From contig NZ_DASYDG010000031.1 of the NCBI RefSeq assembly GCF_036499745.1, positions 88,511 through 152,510 of the forward strand: DNA of 64,000 nucleotides, in the 5' to 3' direction. This DNA is from Pinirhizobacter sp036499745 (lineage in GTDB: Bacteria > Pseudomonadota > Gammaproteobacteria > Xanthomonadales > Rhodanobacteraceae). The translations under genes were made by a program, and so were the position numbers. Positions 54,401-62,378 of the stretch are shown one piece after another; within the stretch, counting starts at the first letter, position 1; every line of letters begins with the position of its first letter. Under the pieces are notes generated by a model. It was not told the origin of the DNA, did not search any database, and saw nothing but the letters and a program-made list of their open reading frames with translations.

Positions 54401-55708
54401 TCAGCGCGCGGTCTTCTCCCGACGCTCCAACACCTCCACGGCACCGGCGGCGTTCACCTGGGTGACACCGCCGGAGACCTTGCTGCTTTGCTGCAGTAGC
54501 TGCTGGACGGTGCGCGCATCGAGCTTCGGCGCCATGGACAGCATCAGCGCGATGATGCCACTTACGTGCGCCGCCGCCATCGACGATCCTGAGGTGAAGT
54601 CGTAACCGCCCGATGGTTGCGTCGTCAGGATGTCCGTCCCCGGGGCGCTAAGCACGCCAGGCGCGGCCGCCGCGGCCTTGCTGGTTCGCACCACTATCAC
54701 ACCCGTGGTGCTGTCAGGAAAGCCGCCGTTGTCGCCTTCCGGTGGCATGGCTGCCACCACGATGCGGCCTTGGGCAAGTAGCACATCCAGAAGCCGGGTG
54801 AGCAGCGGATCGGAGGGACCGCCCAGGCTGAGGTTGACGATACGTGCGTCGGTCTCGCCGATCGCGGCCAGTGCTTTGGCCAGGGTGAACGAATTACATC
54901 GGGCACCGTTGCTGCCGTGGGGCGGATACCAGCACGCCTTGTAAATGCTCAAGGATGCCTTCGGCGCCATGCCGACGATGCCCTGGTGGTTATCGCCGAC
55001 CGCGGCGATCACGCCGGCGACCTCGGTACCGTGGCTGTCACGGTTGAACGACACGGGGTCGTCGTCCACGACATTGTGCGTGTCGTGGATACTGGCAGCC
55101 AGGTCCGGGTGCGTTGCGTCCACCCCGGTGTCGACCACGGCCACGTCTACGCGATTACCCTGGCTTACCGTGTGGGCCACGGCGGCATCGGTCTCGGTGA
55201 AGCCGCGTTGAAGGCTTTCGTAGGGATCGTTGTAGTGCCGGCCAGCCGTCGGCGCATCGGCGTAGGTTTTATAGTCCTGCAGGGGTTGCGCCAGCTGCAC
55301 GCGGTCGTCCTTGGCCAGCGCACTTAACAGCTCGTCGCGACTGATGCCAGGCGGCGGTTCCAGCACGACGCAATACACGTTCAGCGCCTTGATCGGCCAC
55401 CCGGCCACCTGGCGCATCCGGTAACCCTGCTTCAACGCTTCGATGGTGAGCACTGCACGCTGGCCGGCATCGTATTTCTTCGACGGTGCATAGCCGAGCA
55501 CACTGGATCCTGCGTGCATGGATGGGGGGTCGAGCGGATTGTCCACTGCCAGCACGATGTCGCGCGTGGCATCCATGCTAGCCACGCCCTCACCGCTGCT
55601 GATGCTCGGGGAGGAGGTGTCTGCAGCCTGCATCGCGGCCTGTCGCGGTGTCGCACACCCGCACAACGCCATCAACATGGCGCCAAGCATCAGTACCCCT
55701 GCTTTCAT
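54401..55708 (-). CDS. S8 (subtilisin-like) serine peptidase lipoprotein, sigma-operon linked
   Basis: 435 residues. A lipoprotein signal ends in 'MALCGC' (Cys18). A propeptide-like (I9-type) segment at about 84-143 ends 'DDRVQLAQPLQDY'. The S8 domain has Asp193 ('VAVVDTGVD'), His226 ('DSHGTEVAGVIAA') and Ser376 ('SGSSMAAAHVSG', with Ala where Pro is usual). The oxyanion-hole Asn of 'AAGNEG' is Pro in 'VVAAMPPEGDNGG' (about 323), so activity may be weak or altered. It is the third gene after sigma and anti-sigma, with ATGA overlap. Confidence 0.88.
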   Translation of the reverse strand: MKAGVLMLGAMLMALCGCATPRQAAMQAADTSSPSISSGEGVASMDATRDIVLAVDNPLDPPSMHAGSSVLGYAPSKKYDAGQRAVLTIEALKQGYRMRQVAGWPIKALNVYCVVLEPPPGISRDELLSALAKDDRVQLAQPLQDYKTYADAPTAGRHYNDPYESLQRGFTETDAAVAHTVSQGNRVDVAVVDTGVDATHPDLAASIHDTHNVVDDDPVSFNRDSHGTEVAGVIAAVGDNHQGIVGMAPKASLSIYKACWYPPHGSNGARCNSFTLAKALAAIGETDARIVNLSLGGPSDPLLTRLLDVLLAQGRIVVAAMPPEGDNGGFPDSTTGVIVVRTSKAAAAAPGVLSAPGTDILTTQPSGGYDFTSGSSMAAAHVSGIIALMLSMAPKLDARTVQQLLQQSSKVSGGVTQVNAAGAVEVLERREKTAR

Positions 55709-56337
55709 GGTGCCGATGCGACAGGTTCGGCCAGGCGGATGCCCCGCGTGGCGCGCAGCTTTTGCAGGACGGGAGAGCCCGCGGTGGACGAGCCCGACGG
55801 CACCACCGTATAGGCACCCACATCGTTAGGCCCGCCCACCACCTGCAGGTTCAACGAGTGCAGCAAGGCATTCCAGTCGGCCAGGGACATGCTGGCGTCG
55901 GGCACCACGTGCAGCGCGCCGGTGGGCACCGGAGCGGATGTCTGGCTCAAGGTGCGGTAGGCCGGGTTGGTGTTGTCCGACCAGTACTTCGCGCCCAGCG
56001 CGCCGATGGCAAGCGCCTGCAACAGCACCGCGGCAGCAAGGGCGCGCGTCAGCCAGCCATTGCGTGCCCGCTGCACCACTGGCTTGGGTAACGGGACATC
56101 CAGCCGCGCCAGCAGCCGTTTCAATCCCACGGCCGGATCGACGGGAATATCCGCCGGCAACGACAAGGCAAGGCGGAGCCGTTCCTGCTGGGCGTAGTCC
56201 GCGCTGCAGGACTCACAATGGGCAAGGTGGTCCATAAGCCAGACGTTCTGTTCCGGCGACGCGCTTTCCTGCAGCACGGAAGGCATCGCCTCCCACGCGC
56301 GGGCGCAGTCCCGGTTGGTATCCATAGTGAACGTCAT
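55705..56337 (-). CDS. ZAS-type anti-sigma factor with propeptide-like periplasmic domain
   Basis: 210 residues. The zinc-binding anti-sigma motif is H37-x3-C41-x2-C44 in 'DHLAHCESCSADY'. A single helix (about 95-117) 'WLTRALAAAVLLQALAIGAL' crosses the membrane. The periplasmic C-terminus (about 140-206) has 'LNLQVVGGPNDVGAYTVVP' and ends 'LRATRGIRLAEPV', resembling the I9-type propeptide of the neighbouring S8 protein. It should hold the ECF sigma factor inactive. ATG 56337 overlaps the sigma stop; the longer upstream frame is in the sigma gene. Confidence 0.88.
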   Translation of the reverse strand: MTFTMDTNRDCARAWEAMPSVLQESASPEQNVWLMDHLAHCESCSADYAQQERLRLALSLPADIPVDPAVGLKRLLARLDVPLPKPVVQRARNGWLTRALAAAVLLQALAIGALGAKYWSDNTNPAYRTLSQTSAPVPTGALHVVPDASMSLADWNALLHSLNLQVVGGPNDVGAYTVVPSGSSTAGSPVLQKLRATRGIRLAEPVASAP

Positions 56338-56918
56338 GGCGCGCCCTCCTTCAGTCGGGCCGGTTCGCCTGCCAGCGAGGGAAGCACATTGCGCAATTTT
56401 ACCCGCGCATGGAATAAACGTGCCTTCACCGTACCGACAGGGCACTGCATGATCACGGCCACATCGTCCAGGCTGTGGCCCACGCCGTACACCAGCTCGA
56501 TCACCACGCGCTGGTCCACGGACAATTTTTCCAGGCCCTTGCCGAGCCAGTCGCGTAGCTCGCGGTCGTCGCCCGGGTCGTGGGATGGCAGGCGCTCCTG
56601 CGGTACGGTGTCTTCATCGACCGGTTCATCGCCGTGTTGGCGCAGTGCCTTCAGGCCACATCGGTAGGCGATGCCCATGATCCATGTGGATACACGCGAA
56701 TCACCATGGAATGTCCCGGCTTTTTGCCAGGTGATCCAGAAGCAATCGTTGATCACTTCCTCGATGACGTCCGGACGGCGGGTAAGGCGCGACAGGAACC
56801 GGCACAAACGGCCGTGATAGCCGCGGTACATCACGCCCAGTGCGGCCCGGTCGCCCGCGGCCATGCGCTCAAGCAGCATGCGGTCGGTGGCGTCGGCCTG
56901 GATATCGGCGTCGTTCAT
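56334..56918 (-). CDS. ECF sigma factor (RpoE-like)
   Basis: 194 residues. Region 2 is 'YRGYHGRLCRFLSRLTRRPD' through 'FWITWQKAGTFHGDSRVSTW'; region 4 is 'LSVDQRVVIELVYGVGHSLD' followed by 'CPVGTVKARLFHARVKLR'. This is an envelope-stress type sigma-70. It is the first gene of the operon sigma, anti-sigma, S8 protein, each joined by ATGA overlaps. Probably autoregulated; no matching ECF promoter pair was identified by eye upstream. Confidence 0.94.
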   Translation of the reverse strand: MNDADIQADATDRMLLERMAAGDRAALGVMYRGYHGRLCRFLSRLTRRPDVIEEVINDCFWITWQKAGTFHGDSRVSTWIMGIAYRCGLKALRQHGDEPVDEDTVPQERLPSHDPGDDRELRDWLGKGLEKLSVDQRVVIELVYGVGHSLDDVAVIMQCPVGTVKARLFHARVKLRNVLPSLAGEPARLKEGAP

Positions 56919-56996
56919 GGGTTGGGTAGAAGGGTCTATCGGTGGCTTTGGATGCCGGTAAGTACCATACCAGCCCGAAAAGGTTGCCTACGTCGG

Positions 56997-57725
56997 CTAA
57001 AATGAACGGGAAATCGTCCCAACCCAGGGCGCCGCGTCCAGGTTGCCCCGGTGGTCGTGCTTGCCGAGGTCCGAATCCACCCGCTCCAGGTCCACGCGCC
57101 AGGGGCCGCGCTCCCAGGCCAGGCCCACATGGCCATAGCGGTATCCGGTGACCCGGGGGTAATAGGCCCTGGCCCCAGTCGCGCCATACGTTTCGGCGAC
57201 CACGAGGGTCTGGGACACACCCACGCCTGTCGAAAAGCTGAAACCCCAGGGTAGCGGCCAGCGGAAGTTGATGTCCGCACCTGGCCGCACCCTGTGGTCG
57301 GAAGCGGGCGAATTGATGGCGCGGACGGCCGACAGCCCCAGGGTGAGGGTGTCGCGGTACACCCAGGCCATGCCCGCCTCGGCACGGCTATAGTTCCGGG
57401 ACGTGCCGACCCGGGTGTAGCGGTAGTACATCAGGCTGGCCTGGACCTGCCAGTCGGTGGACACGGCCCAGGCGCGCGAACCTTGCAGCAGCGATTCGGC
57501 GATATTCCCCGGAGAGCTCATAGGCGCCCCGGCCGAGGCGCCCAGCGCCCAGCCGTCGGGTGTCGCCCAGCTCACTGCGCCCTGTACCACGGGCCTTGCA
57601 GAGGTGATTGCCAGGCCCCGGTCCACCAGTTGAGAGCCCACGGCCACCTGACCGCTGAAGTTGGACTGGGCGTAAACGTGCACGGGCATGCCGGTGGCGG
57701 CGAACCCGGCCGCAACCACCGCCAA
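56997..57725 (-). CDS. TorF-like putative porin (outer-membrane beta-barrel)
   Basis: 242 residues or a little longer. A signal sequence ends near 'MPVHVYAQ'. The mature part has regular alternating strands: 'FSGQVAVGSQLVDRGLAIT', 'WALGASAGAPMSS', 'DWQVQASLMYYRYTR', ending 'GTISRSF' with a C-terminal Phe. This matches the TorF/Gcw_chp porin family. No ATG fits: the listed start is TTG 57725, while a CTG at 57758 overlapping the cytochrome stop would give a better signal peptide 'LKTWFARLPRGLAVVAAGFA'. It is last of the b561/cytochrome operon. Confidence 0.75.
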   Translation of the reverse strand: MAVVAAGFAATGMPVHVYAQSNFSGQVAVGSQLVDRGLAITSARPVVQGAVSWATPDGWALGASAGAPMSSPGNIAESLLQGSRAWAVSTDWQVQASLMYYRYTRVGTSRNYSRAEAGMAWVYRDTLTLGLSAVRAINSPASDHRVRPGADINFRWPLPWGFSFSTGVGVSQTLVVAETYGATGARAYYPRVTGYRYGHVGLAWERGPWRVDLERVDSDLGKHDHRGNLDAAPWVGTISRSF

Positions 57726-57754
57726 TCCCCTTGGAAGCCTTGCAAACCACGTTT

Positions 57755-58150
57755 TCAGTGATTGGTGCCCAGAAAGGTGATGAGATCGTCCAGGGCTTTC
57801 GGATCGTCCAGCCCATCGTATTTCATCTTGGTACCTGGGTTGGCTTGTTTCACCGGCTGTGACAGGTACCAGTGCAGTTTGTCAGCCGTCCAGACCCAGT
57901 CGGTCCTGGCCCGCAGGGCATCGGAATAATTGAAGTCAGGGATGCTGGCCGCCTTGCGCCCGACAATACCGAACAGGCTGGGCCCCTTCTTGTTGCGGCC
58001 TTCCCTGGTGGTGTGGCATTCAGAGCACTCCTTCTTGAAGACGTCTGCCCCGGCGGACGCGTCACCCGCCAGGGCCAGGGGTGGGGCAAGCATCCAGCCG
58101 AGGACGAGGACCGCGGTGGATATCCCCAAAATCAACTTCGTCACACTCAT
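57755..58150 (-). CDS. Periplasmic class I cytochrome c
   Basis: 131 residues. The signal peptide 'LILGISTAVLVLGWMLAPPL' ends at 'ALAG'. Haem site 'ECSECHTTREG', then 'GPSLFGIVGRKAAS', 'WTADKLHWYLSQPVKQANPG' and the Met ligand in 'GTKMKYDGLDD'. This is a classic cytochrome c2-like protein. ATG 58150 has GGAG close upstream. It lies between the haem-barrel gene and the TorF-like porin gene. Confidence 0.92.
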   Translation of the reverse strand: MSVTKLILGISTAVLVLGWMLAPPLALAGDASAGADVFKKECSECHTTREGRNKKGPSLFGIVGRKAASIPDFNYSDALRARTDWVWTADKLHWYLSQPVKQANPGTKMKYDGLDDPKALDDLITFLGTNH

Positions 58151-58166
58151 TACTCCGTGCAGGGTT

Positions 58167-59531
58167 CTAGAAGGCCAGGGTCGCGGCAACCGAGAACGAG
58201 TTGAAGTCGCCAGGGTTCGTCCTCGGGGCGCCGAACGGCGCTGCGAAGATGTTGCTGGTGGCGCCGTTGAACTTGGTGAAGCGGAACCAGGTGGCGGTGA
58301 GCTTGAGGTTGCCCCAGCGGATATACGAATCGTCCTTGCCGAAGGGCACCCAGTACACGCTGATCAGGTTGGCCGTGGTGTCCGGGTCGCCATTGGGTCC
58401 GAAGCGAGCCGGATCCGACGAGCCGGTACTGAGCAGATGCCCCACGGTCAGGCCATAGCTCTGCTTGAAGACGTAAGTGGCCGTGAGCGTCTGGTCGTGC
58501 ACATTGCCGCGCGAACGGGAGAACAAGGTCGGATCGGTGGGGCTGGCGAACGTGCTGCCGTACTTCCGCTTCTCCAGGATGTTCGAGTAGGAAAGCTGCA
58601 CGATGTTGTCGCGATTGCCCAGGTACTGGTAGCTCACGTCGTAGCCGAGGTCGGTGATGTCGTCCTTGGGGCCACCATTGCGTGGAAGCTCGCGTTTAGT
58701 GCTCAGTCCCACAAGACCCGCGGAGAAGTACTGGCTCTTCATGTCCTTCATGTAGGCGAAGCGGAAGTAGCCGGTGTCGCTGAGCTTGCCCGGATCGCCT
58801 GCCACGTTATAGCCAAGATGGTCCTGAAGCGATGTGGGCAGGGAATTATACGTACCCACCTCGCCGTACCAGTTGGCATCGAACAGGGCGTACACGGTGG
58901 CGCCGATCACGCGGCTGGCCGGGGCATTGGCGGAGGAGAAATTCAGCAGGGTGCCGGTGACACCGGCGGGTGCGATCGTGGTCGACGCCGATAGTGCATT
59001 CAGGGGATCGTCGAAGCCCGGCATGTTGTTTACGCTCACGCCCAGCAGCAGTTCCTTGCCGGCAAATTTCAGTTCCTTGGCCACGAAACGAAGATCCACA
59101 TTGCGCAGTACCGTGTTGTAGGTGTCGTGGCCGGTGCGGTCGGCCTCGACCTTGACGAAGCCGCCCACGTTGTCCGACACGCGCCCGGCGAGGTACAGAT
59201 CGCCTTCGGTGAGGTTGGTGGTGCTCTCACCCTTGGCTGGCGCGGTATGGGTTTCAGTCAGCTGCATGGATACCGGGATCTTCGTTCCGTTGCCATCGCT
59301 ATCGGTATAGCCACCCATCTTGAAGCGTAGCCCGTAGGGCGTGAGCATCGGTCCGCCAGCGCCACCGCCATAGGCGGCCGCGTGGCAGTCCGCGCACGCG
59401 GAACCCGTTTGCCGTGCATAAGCCGGCACCGCCTGCGCACCGCCACTGACCAGCAGCAGCAACAACGCGAGCGCGCACCACGGCTGCCAGGGACGTAGCC
59501 GGCGGGTCGCGCGATGGGTGGTGGACAACAT
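58167..59531 (-). CDS. Outer-membrane beta-barrel with one c-type haem site
   Basis: 454 residues. The signal peptide is 'ALALLLLLVSGGAQA'. Right after it is a single haem motif 'TGSACADCHAAAYGGG', then a long barrel-like sequence with strands such as 'VPAYARQ', 'GDLYLAGRVSDNVGGFVKVE', 'KQSYGLTVGHLLSTG' and the C-terminal 'FNSFSVAATLAF' ending in Phe. A porin with its own haem is unusual; it recalls conduits that pass electrons across the outer membrane. AAGGAG precedes ATG 59531. Co-directional with cytochrome b561 upstream and cytochrome c downstream. Confidence 0.82.
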   Translation of the reverse strand: MLSTTHRATRRLRPWQPWCALALLLLLVSGGAQAVPAYARQTGSACADCHAAAYGGGAGGPMLTPYGLRFKMGGYTDSDGNGTKIPVSMQLTETHTAPAKGESTTNLTEGDLYLAGRVSDNVGGFVKVEADRTGHDTYNTVLRNVDLRFVAKELKFAGKELLLGVSVNNMPGFDDPLNALSASTTIAPAGVTGTLLNFSSANAPASRVIGATVYALFDANWYGEVGTYNSLPTSLQDHLGYNVAGDPGKLSDTGYFRFAYMKDMKSQYFSAGLVGLSTKRELPRNGGPKDDITDLGYDVSYQYLGNRDNIVQLSYSNILEKRKYGSTFASPTDPTLFSRSRGNVHDQTLTATYVFKQSYGLTVGHLLSTGSSDPARFGPNGDPDTTANLISVYWVPFGKDDSYIRWGNLKLTATWFRFTKFNGATSNIFAAPFGAPRTNPGDFNSFSVAATLAF

Positions 59532-59563
59532 GGAAACTCCTTGTCTCAGGTTAAGGCGGGGCA

Positions 59564-60118
59564 TCAGCGACGCCGTGTCGGCAACATCGCGCGCAACACC
59601 TGGTCGCGCACCAGGAAATGGTGGTAAAGGGCGCCGAGGATGTGCAGGCAGACCAGGACCAGAAGAATCCACGCGGCATCGATATGCCACGCCTGCAACT
59701 GGTCGGCGAGGTCCTCGTCGGCGGCGACGAGGGCCGGCAAGGTGAGCCCGAGGAAATGCACCGGCTTGTCCTGGGCATTGCTCAACGCCCAGCCGAGCAA
59801 TGGCAGTGTCAGAAGAATGGCGTAAAGCGCCACATGGGTGAGACCAGCGACCCACCGCAGCGTCCAGTGCGATTCATGCGTGGCTTGAAGCTTGCCCAGG
59901 CGGACGCGCAGCGCCACGCGTATGAAGAACAAAATGAAGACGATCAGGCCGAAGTGGCGGTGGCCTTCAAGCAGCCATTGGCGAAGGGCCCGGCCGTCGA
60001 CCTGGTCGCGGGTCAGGATGAATGCCGCCGCGAGCAGCACGCAAAGCACGGTGATCCAGTGTAGGGCCACCAATTTCCTGGGACGCGCCGGGGCGCTTTC
60101 GTTGGTCTCCGGTGCCAT
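59564..60118 (-). CDS. Cytochrome b561 family protein
   Basis: 184 residues with four helices and the haem b ligands of the b561 type: 'LVALHWITVLCVLLAAAFIL', 'EGHRHFGLIVFILFFIRVAL', 'LTHVALYAILLTLPLLGW' and 'LQAWHIDAAWILLVLVCLHI'. It likely takes electrons from the quinol pool to periplasmic partners. ATG 60118 is chosen; the longer frame upstream is not family-like. It is first of the four-gene redox cluster. Confidence 0.92.
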   Translation of the reverse strand: MAPETNESAPARPRKLVALHWITVLCVLLAAAFILTRDQVDGRALRQWLLEGHRHFGLIVFILFFIRVALRVRLGKLQATHESHWTLRWVAGLTHVALYAILLTLPLLGWALSNAQDKPVHFLGLTLPALVAADEDLADQLQAWHIDAAWILLVLVCLHILGALYHHFLVRDQVLRAMLPTRRR

Positions 60119-60215
60119 GGCCTTCACTACCCTTCGTCGTGCCACGTTTTCTGCCCTGTACCCCGCAGCGCCAGGCTCGTTGGCCGGCCGCTGCCTGTGG
60201 GCGCCTAGTGACGGT

Positions 60216-60285
60216 GAGTGCCGCGGGCCTGCCGGAAGGTTGCGTGCGGGGGGCGGCGCAACCTTTCGCGATACGGCCGGCACTC
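60216..60285. promoter_or_regulatory. Nested double hairpin upstream of fdtA
   Basis: Outer arms GAGTGCCG (60216-60223) and CGGCACTC (60278-60285) enclose inner arms AAGGTTGCG (60236-60244) and CGCAACCTT (60257-60265). All are perfect. The element sits between divergent b561 and fdtA genes, ending 46 bases before the fdtA ATG. It could be a leader structure, an operator pair or a terminator relic. Confidence 0.5.
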
Positions 60286-60331
60286 AATCACGAGGGTTGT
60301 CCCCGTGCATCGCGAGAACTGGCCAAGGCCC

Positions 60332-60769
60332 ATGGAAATCGAACGCATCCAGTTACAGAAGCACGGAGACCATCGCGGCATGCTTGTCGCGCTCGAACAG
60401 GAACGGAACGTTCCCTTCCAGATCAAGCGTGTGTACTACCTGTTTGCCACGCACGAGAAAGTGCATCGCGGGCAGCATGCGCACCGGCATCTGAACCAGC
60501 TTGCGGTATGTGTACGCGGCTCGGTAAAGCTTCTCCTGGACGACGGCACCGGCCCAACCGAAGTGGTGCTGAACGACCCATCCCATGGCCTGCTGCTGGG
60601 CCGCATGGTGTGGCGCGAGCTCTACGACTTCAGTGATGACTGCGTGCTGATGGTCCTGGCCGACCAGCTCTATGACCCGGGCGACTACATCACCGACTAC
60701 GGCGACTTCCTCCGCGAGACGAAGGCCGCGATGTTCGTACAGGACATGGCCGCATGCCTAAGCCGCTAG
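60332..60769 (+). CDS. fdtA: FdtA/QdtA-type cupin, dTDP-6-deoxy-hex-4-ulose 3,4-ketoisomerase
   Basis: 145 residues, the family length. The cupin core is 'HGDHRGMLVALEQERNVPFQ', 'KRVYYLFATHEKVHRGQHAH' with the catalytic histidines 'GQHAHRHLNQ', and 'RMVWRELYDFSDDCVLMVLA'. It isomerises dTDP-4-keto-6-deoxyglucose to the 3-keto sugar for the transaminase encoded four genes on. Whether the product has galacto (Fdt) or gluco (Qdt) configuration cannot be read here. ATG 60332 follows AAGG. Confidence 0.9.
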   Translation: MEIERIQLQKHGDHRGMLVALEQERNVPFQIKRVYYLFATHEKVHRGQHAHRHLNQLAVCVRGSVKLLLDDGTGPTEVVLNDPSHGLLLGRMVWRELYDFSDDCVLMVLADQLYDPGDYITDYGDFLRETKAAMFVQDMAACLSR

Positions 60770-61419
60770 TGCTCGTCGGGGCCGGCGAGTTCGCACGGAT
60801 AGCGCTGGAATACTTCGAACACGACAGCGACCGCGACGTCGCCGCGTTCAGTGTCGAGCGTGAGTACATCGTTGCCGACAGGATCGAGGGACGGCCGGTA
60901 GTGGCCTATGAAACGCTCGAGTACGACTTCCCACCCGGGGAGTTCGAGGTGTTCGTGGCAGTGCCTGCCAGCGGGCTCAATCGCCTGCGCACAAGATTGT
61001 TCCTCGATGCCAGGCGGCGCGGCTACACCTGTGCCACGTATATCAGTTCGCGCGCCTTCGTGTGGCGTAACGCGCAGATCGGGCAGAACTGCTTCATCTT
61101 CGAAAACAACGTGGTTCAGCCTTTCGTGCGCATCGGCGACAACTGCATCCTTTGGAGCGGCAACCACGTGGGCCACCGCACGGTGGTACACGACAACGTG
61201 TTCGTGGCCTCCCATGCGGTCATTTCAGGCTACTGCGAGATAGGATCGGGCAGTTTCGTAGGTGTCAACGCCACTTTCAACGACCACGTCAAGGTGGCCG
61301 CCGACAACGTGATCGGCGCGGGTGCGTTGGTGACGCGCGATACCGAAGCCGGGCGGGTGTACGTGGGCTCGCCGGCTCGCGCAGTACCGGGCAAGTCCAG
61401 CTTCGATGTCGGGATCTAG
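60754..61419 (+). CDS. Hexapeptide-repeat sugar O/N-acyltransferase
   Basis: 221 residues. The N-terminal NeuD/PglD-type nucleotide-sugar binding domain 'PLVLVGAGEFARIALEYF' precedes left-handed beta-helix hexapeptide repeats ('VWRNAQIGQNCFIFENNVVQ', 'VHDNVFVASHAVISG', 'VKVAADNVIGAGALVTRDT') and 'GSPARAVPGK'. It probably acylates the 3-amino sugar produced by FdtB. It overlaps fdtA by 16 bases. Confidence 0.9.
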   Translation: MPKPLVLVGAGEFARIALEYFEHDSDRDVAAFSVEREYIVADRIEGRPVVAYETLEYDFPPGEFEVFVAVPASGLNRLRTRLFLDARRRGYTCATYISSRAFVWRNAQIGQNCFIFENNVVQPFVRIGDNCILWSGNHVGHRTVVHDNVFVASHAVISGYCEIGSGSFVGVNATFNDHVKVAADNVIGAGALVTRDTEAGRVYVGSPARAVPGKSSFDVGI

Positions 61420-61424
61420 CGGCC

Positions 61425-62378
61425 ATGCGCACGTGGAGCAGGCAAGGGTTGGTGTTCGAGACCGCGCGGCAGGGTGTCGGCGGCTGGATGCGCCATTCCG
61501 CGCTCACCCCCACGCCCTGGCGGCTCGATGAGGAAACCATTCGTGTCTTTGCGGGTTTCCGCGACGCTGATGGTGTCAGCCGTATCGGTCATGTCGATGT
61601 GCTCGCTGACGATCCATCCACCATTGTGCGCGTTGGGCCTGAGCCGGTGCTGGACATCGGCCGCGACGGCTGTTTCGACGACAACGGGGTGATCCTTGGC
61701 GATGTAGTAGGTGGCCCCGGCGGCCTGCACATGTTCTACGTGGGGTTCCAGCGCGTGGCCAAGGCCAAGTTCCTGGCCTTTACCGGGCTTGCCGTCTCCA
61801 CCGACGGAGGCCTCAATTTTTCCCGCGTGCAGGACACGCCGATCCTCGACCGAGCACCAGGGCGGAGCACCATCGCCGCGGTGCATACCGCGTCGTACGA
61901 CGGACGCCACTGGCGGCTCTGGTACGCAGCCGGCGATGACTGGGAGCACATCGATGACTCGGCCTTCCCTCGCTATCACATCCGCCATGTCATTACCGCC
62001 GACCTGCATGCGATCCCCCGCGCGGACGATAGCTGCCTTGTCCCGCGCGGCACCGAGTACCGCATCGGCCGGCCACGCGTATATCGCGAAGATGGCCGCT
62101 ACACCATGTATTTCACGCGCGGCAACCGCACCGGTGAGTACTTCCCTGGTGTAGCGCATAGCCGCGACGGTATTGCCTGGGAACGGCGTGACGAGTCCTT
62201 TGGCCTGGCGCTGTCCGCCAACGGCTGGGATTCGCGGGTGATCTGCTATCCATCGCTGCTGACGCACCGCGACAAACTGCTTATGTTCTACAACGGCAAC
62301 GACATGGGCGTGGCTGGCTTCGGCGTGGCCATGGCCGCACGTGATGGTTTCGAAGGCGGCGCACATGTTCACCGTTAG
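61425..62378 (+). CDS. Glycosidase-like beta-propeller protein (GH43/62-like fold)
   Basis: 317 residues. It has five-bladed-propeller features: 'VVGGPGGLHMFYVGFQRVAK', 'SRVQDTPILDRAPGRSTIAA', 'RHWRLWYAAGDDW', 'RIGRPRVYREDGRYTMYFTR' and 'RDKLLMFYNGNDMGVAGFG'. Such proteins occur within surface-polysaccharide loci as predicted glycosylases or glycan-binding proteins. No secretion signal is present, so it is cytosolic. Its end overlaps the next gene by 14 bases. Confidence 0.78.
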   Translation: MRTWSRQGLVFETARQGVGGWMRHSALTPTPWRLDEETIRVFAGFRDADGVSRIGHVDVLADDPSTIVRVGPEPVLDIGRDGCFDDNGVILGDVVGGPGGLHMFYVGFQRVAKAKFLAFTGLAVSTDGGLNFSRVQDTPILDRAPGRSTIAAVHTASYDGRHWRLWYAAGDDWEHIDDSAFPRYHIRHVITADLHAIPRADDSCLVPRGTEYRIGRPRVYREDGRYTMYFTRGNRTGEYFPGVAHSRDGIAWERRDESFGLALSANGWDSRVICYPSLLTHRDKLLMFYNGNDMGVAGFGVAMAARDGFEGGAHVHR

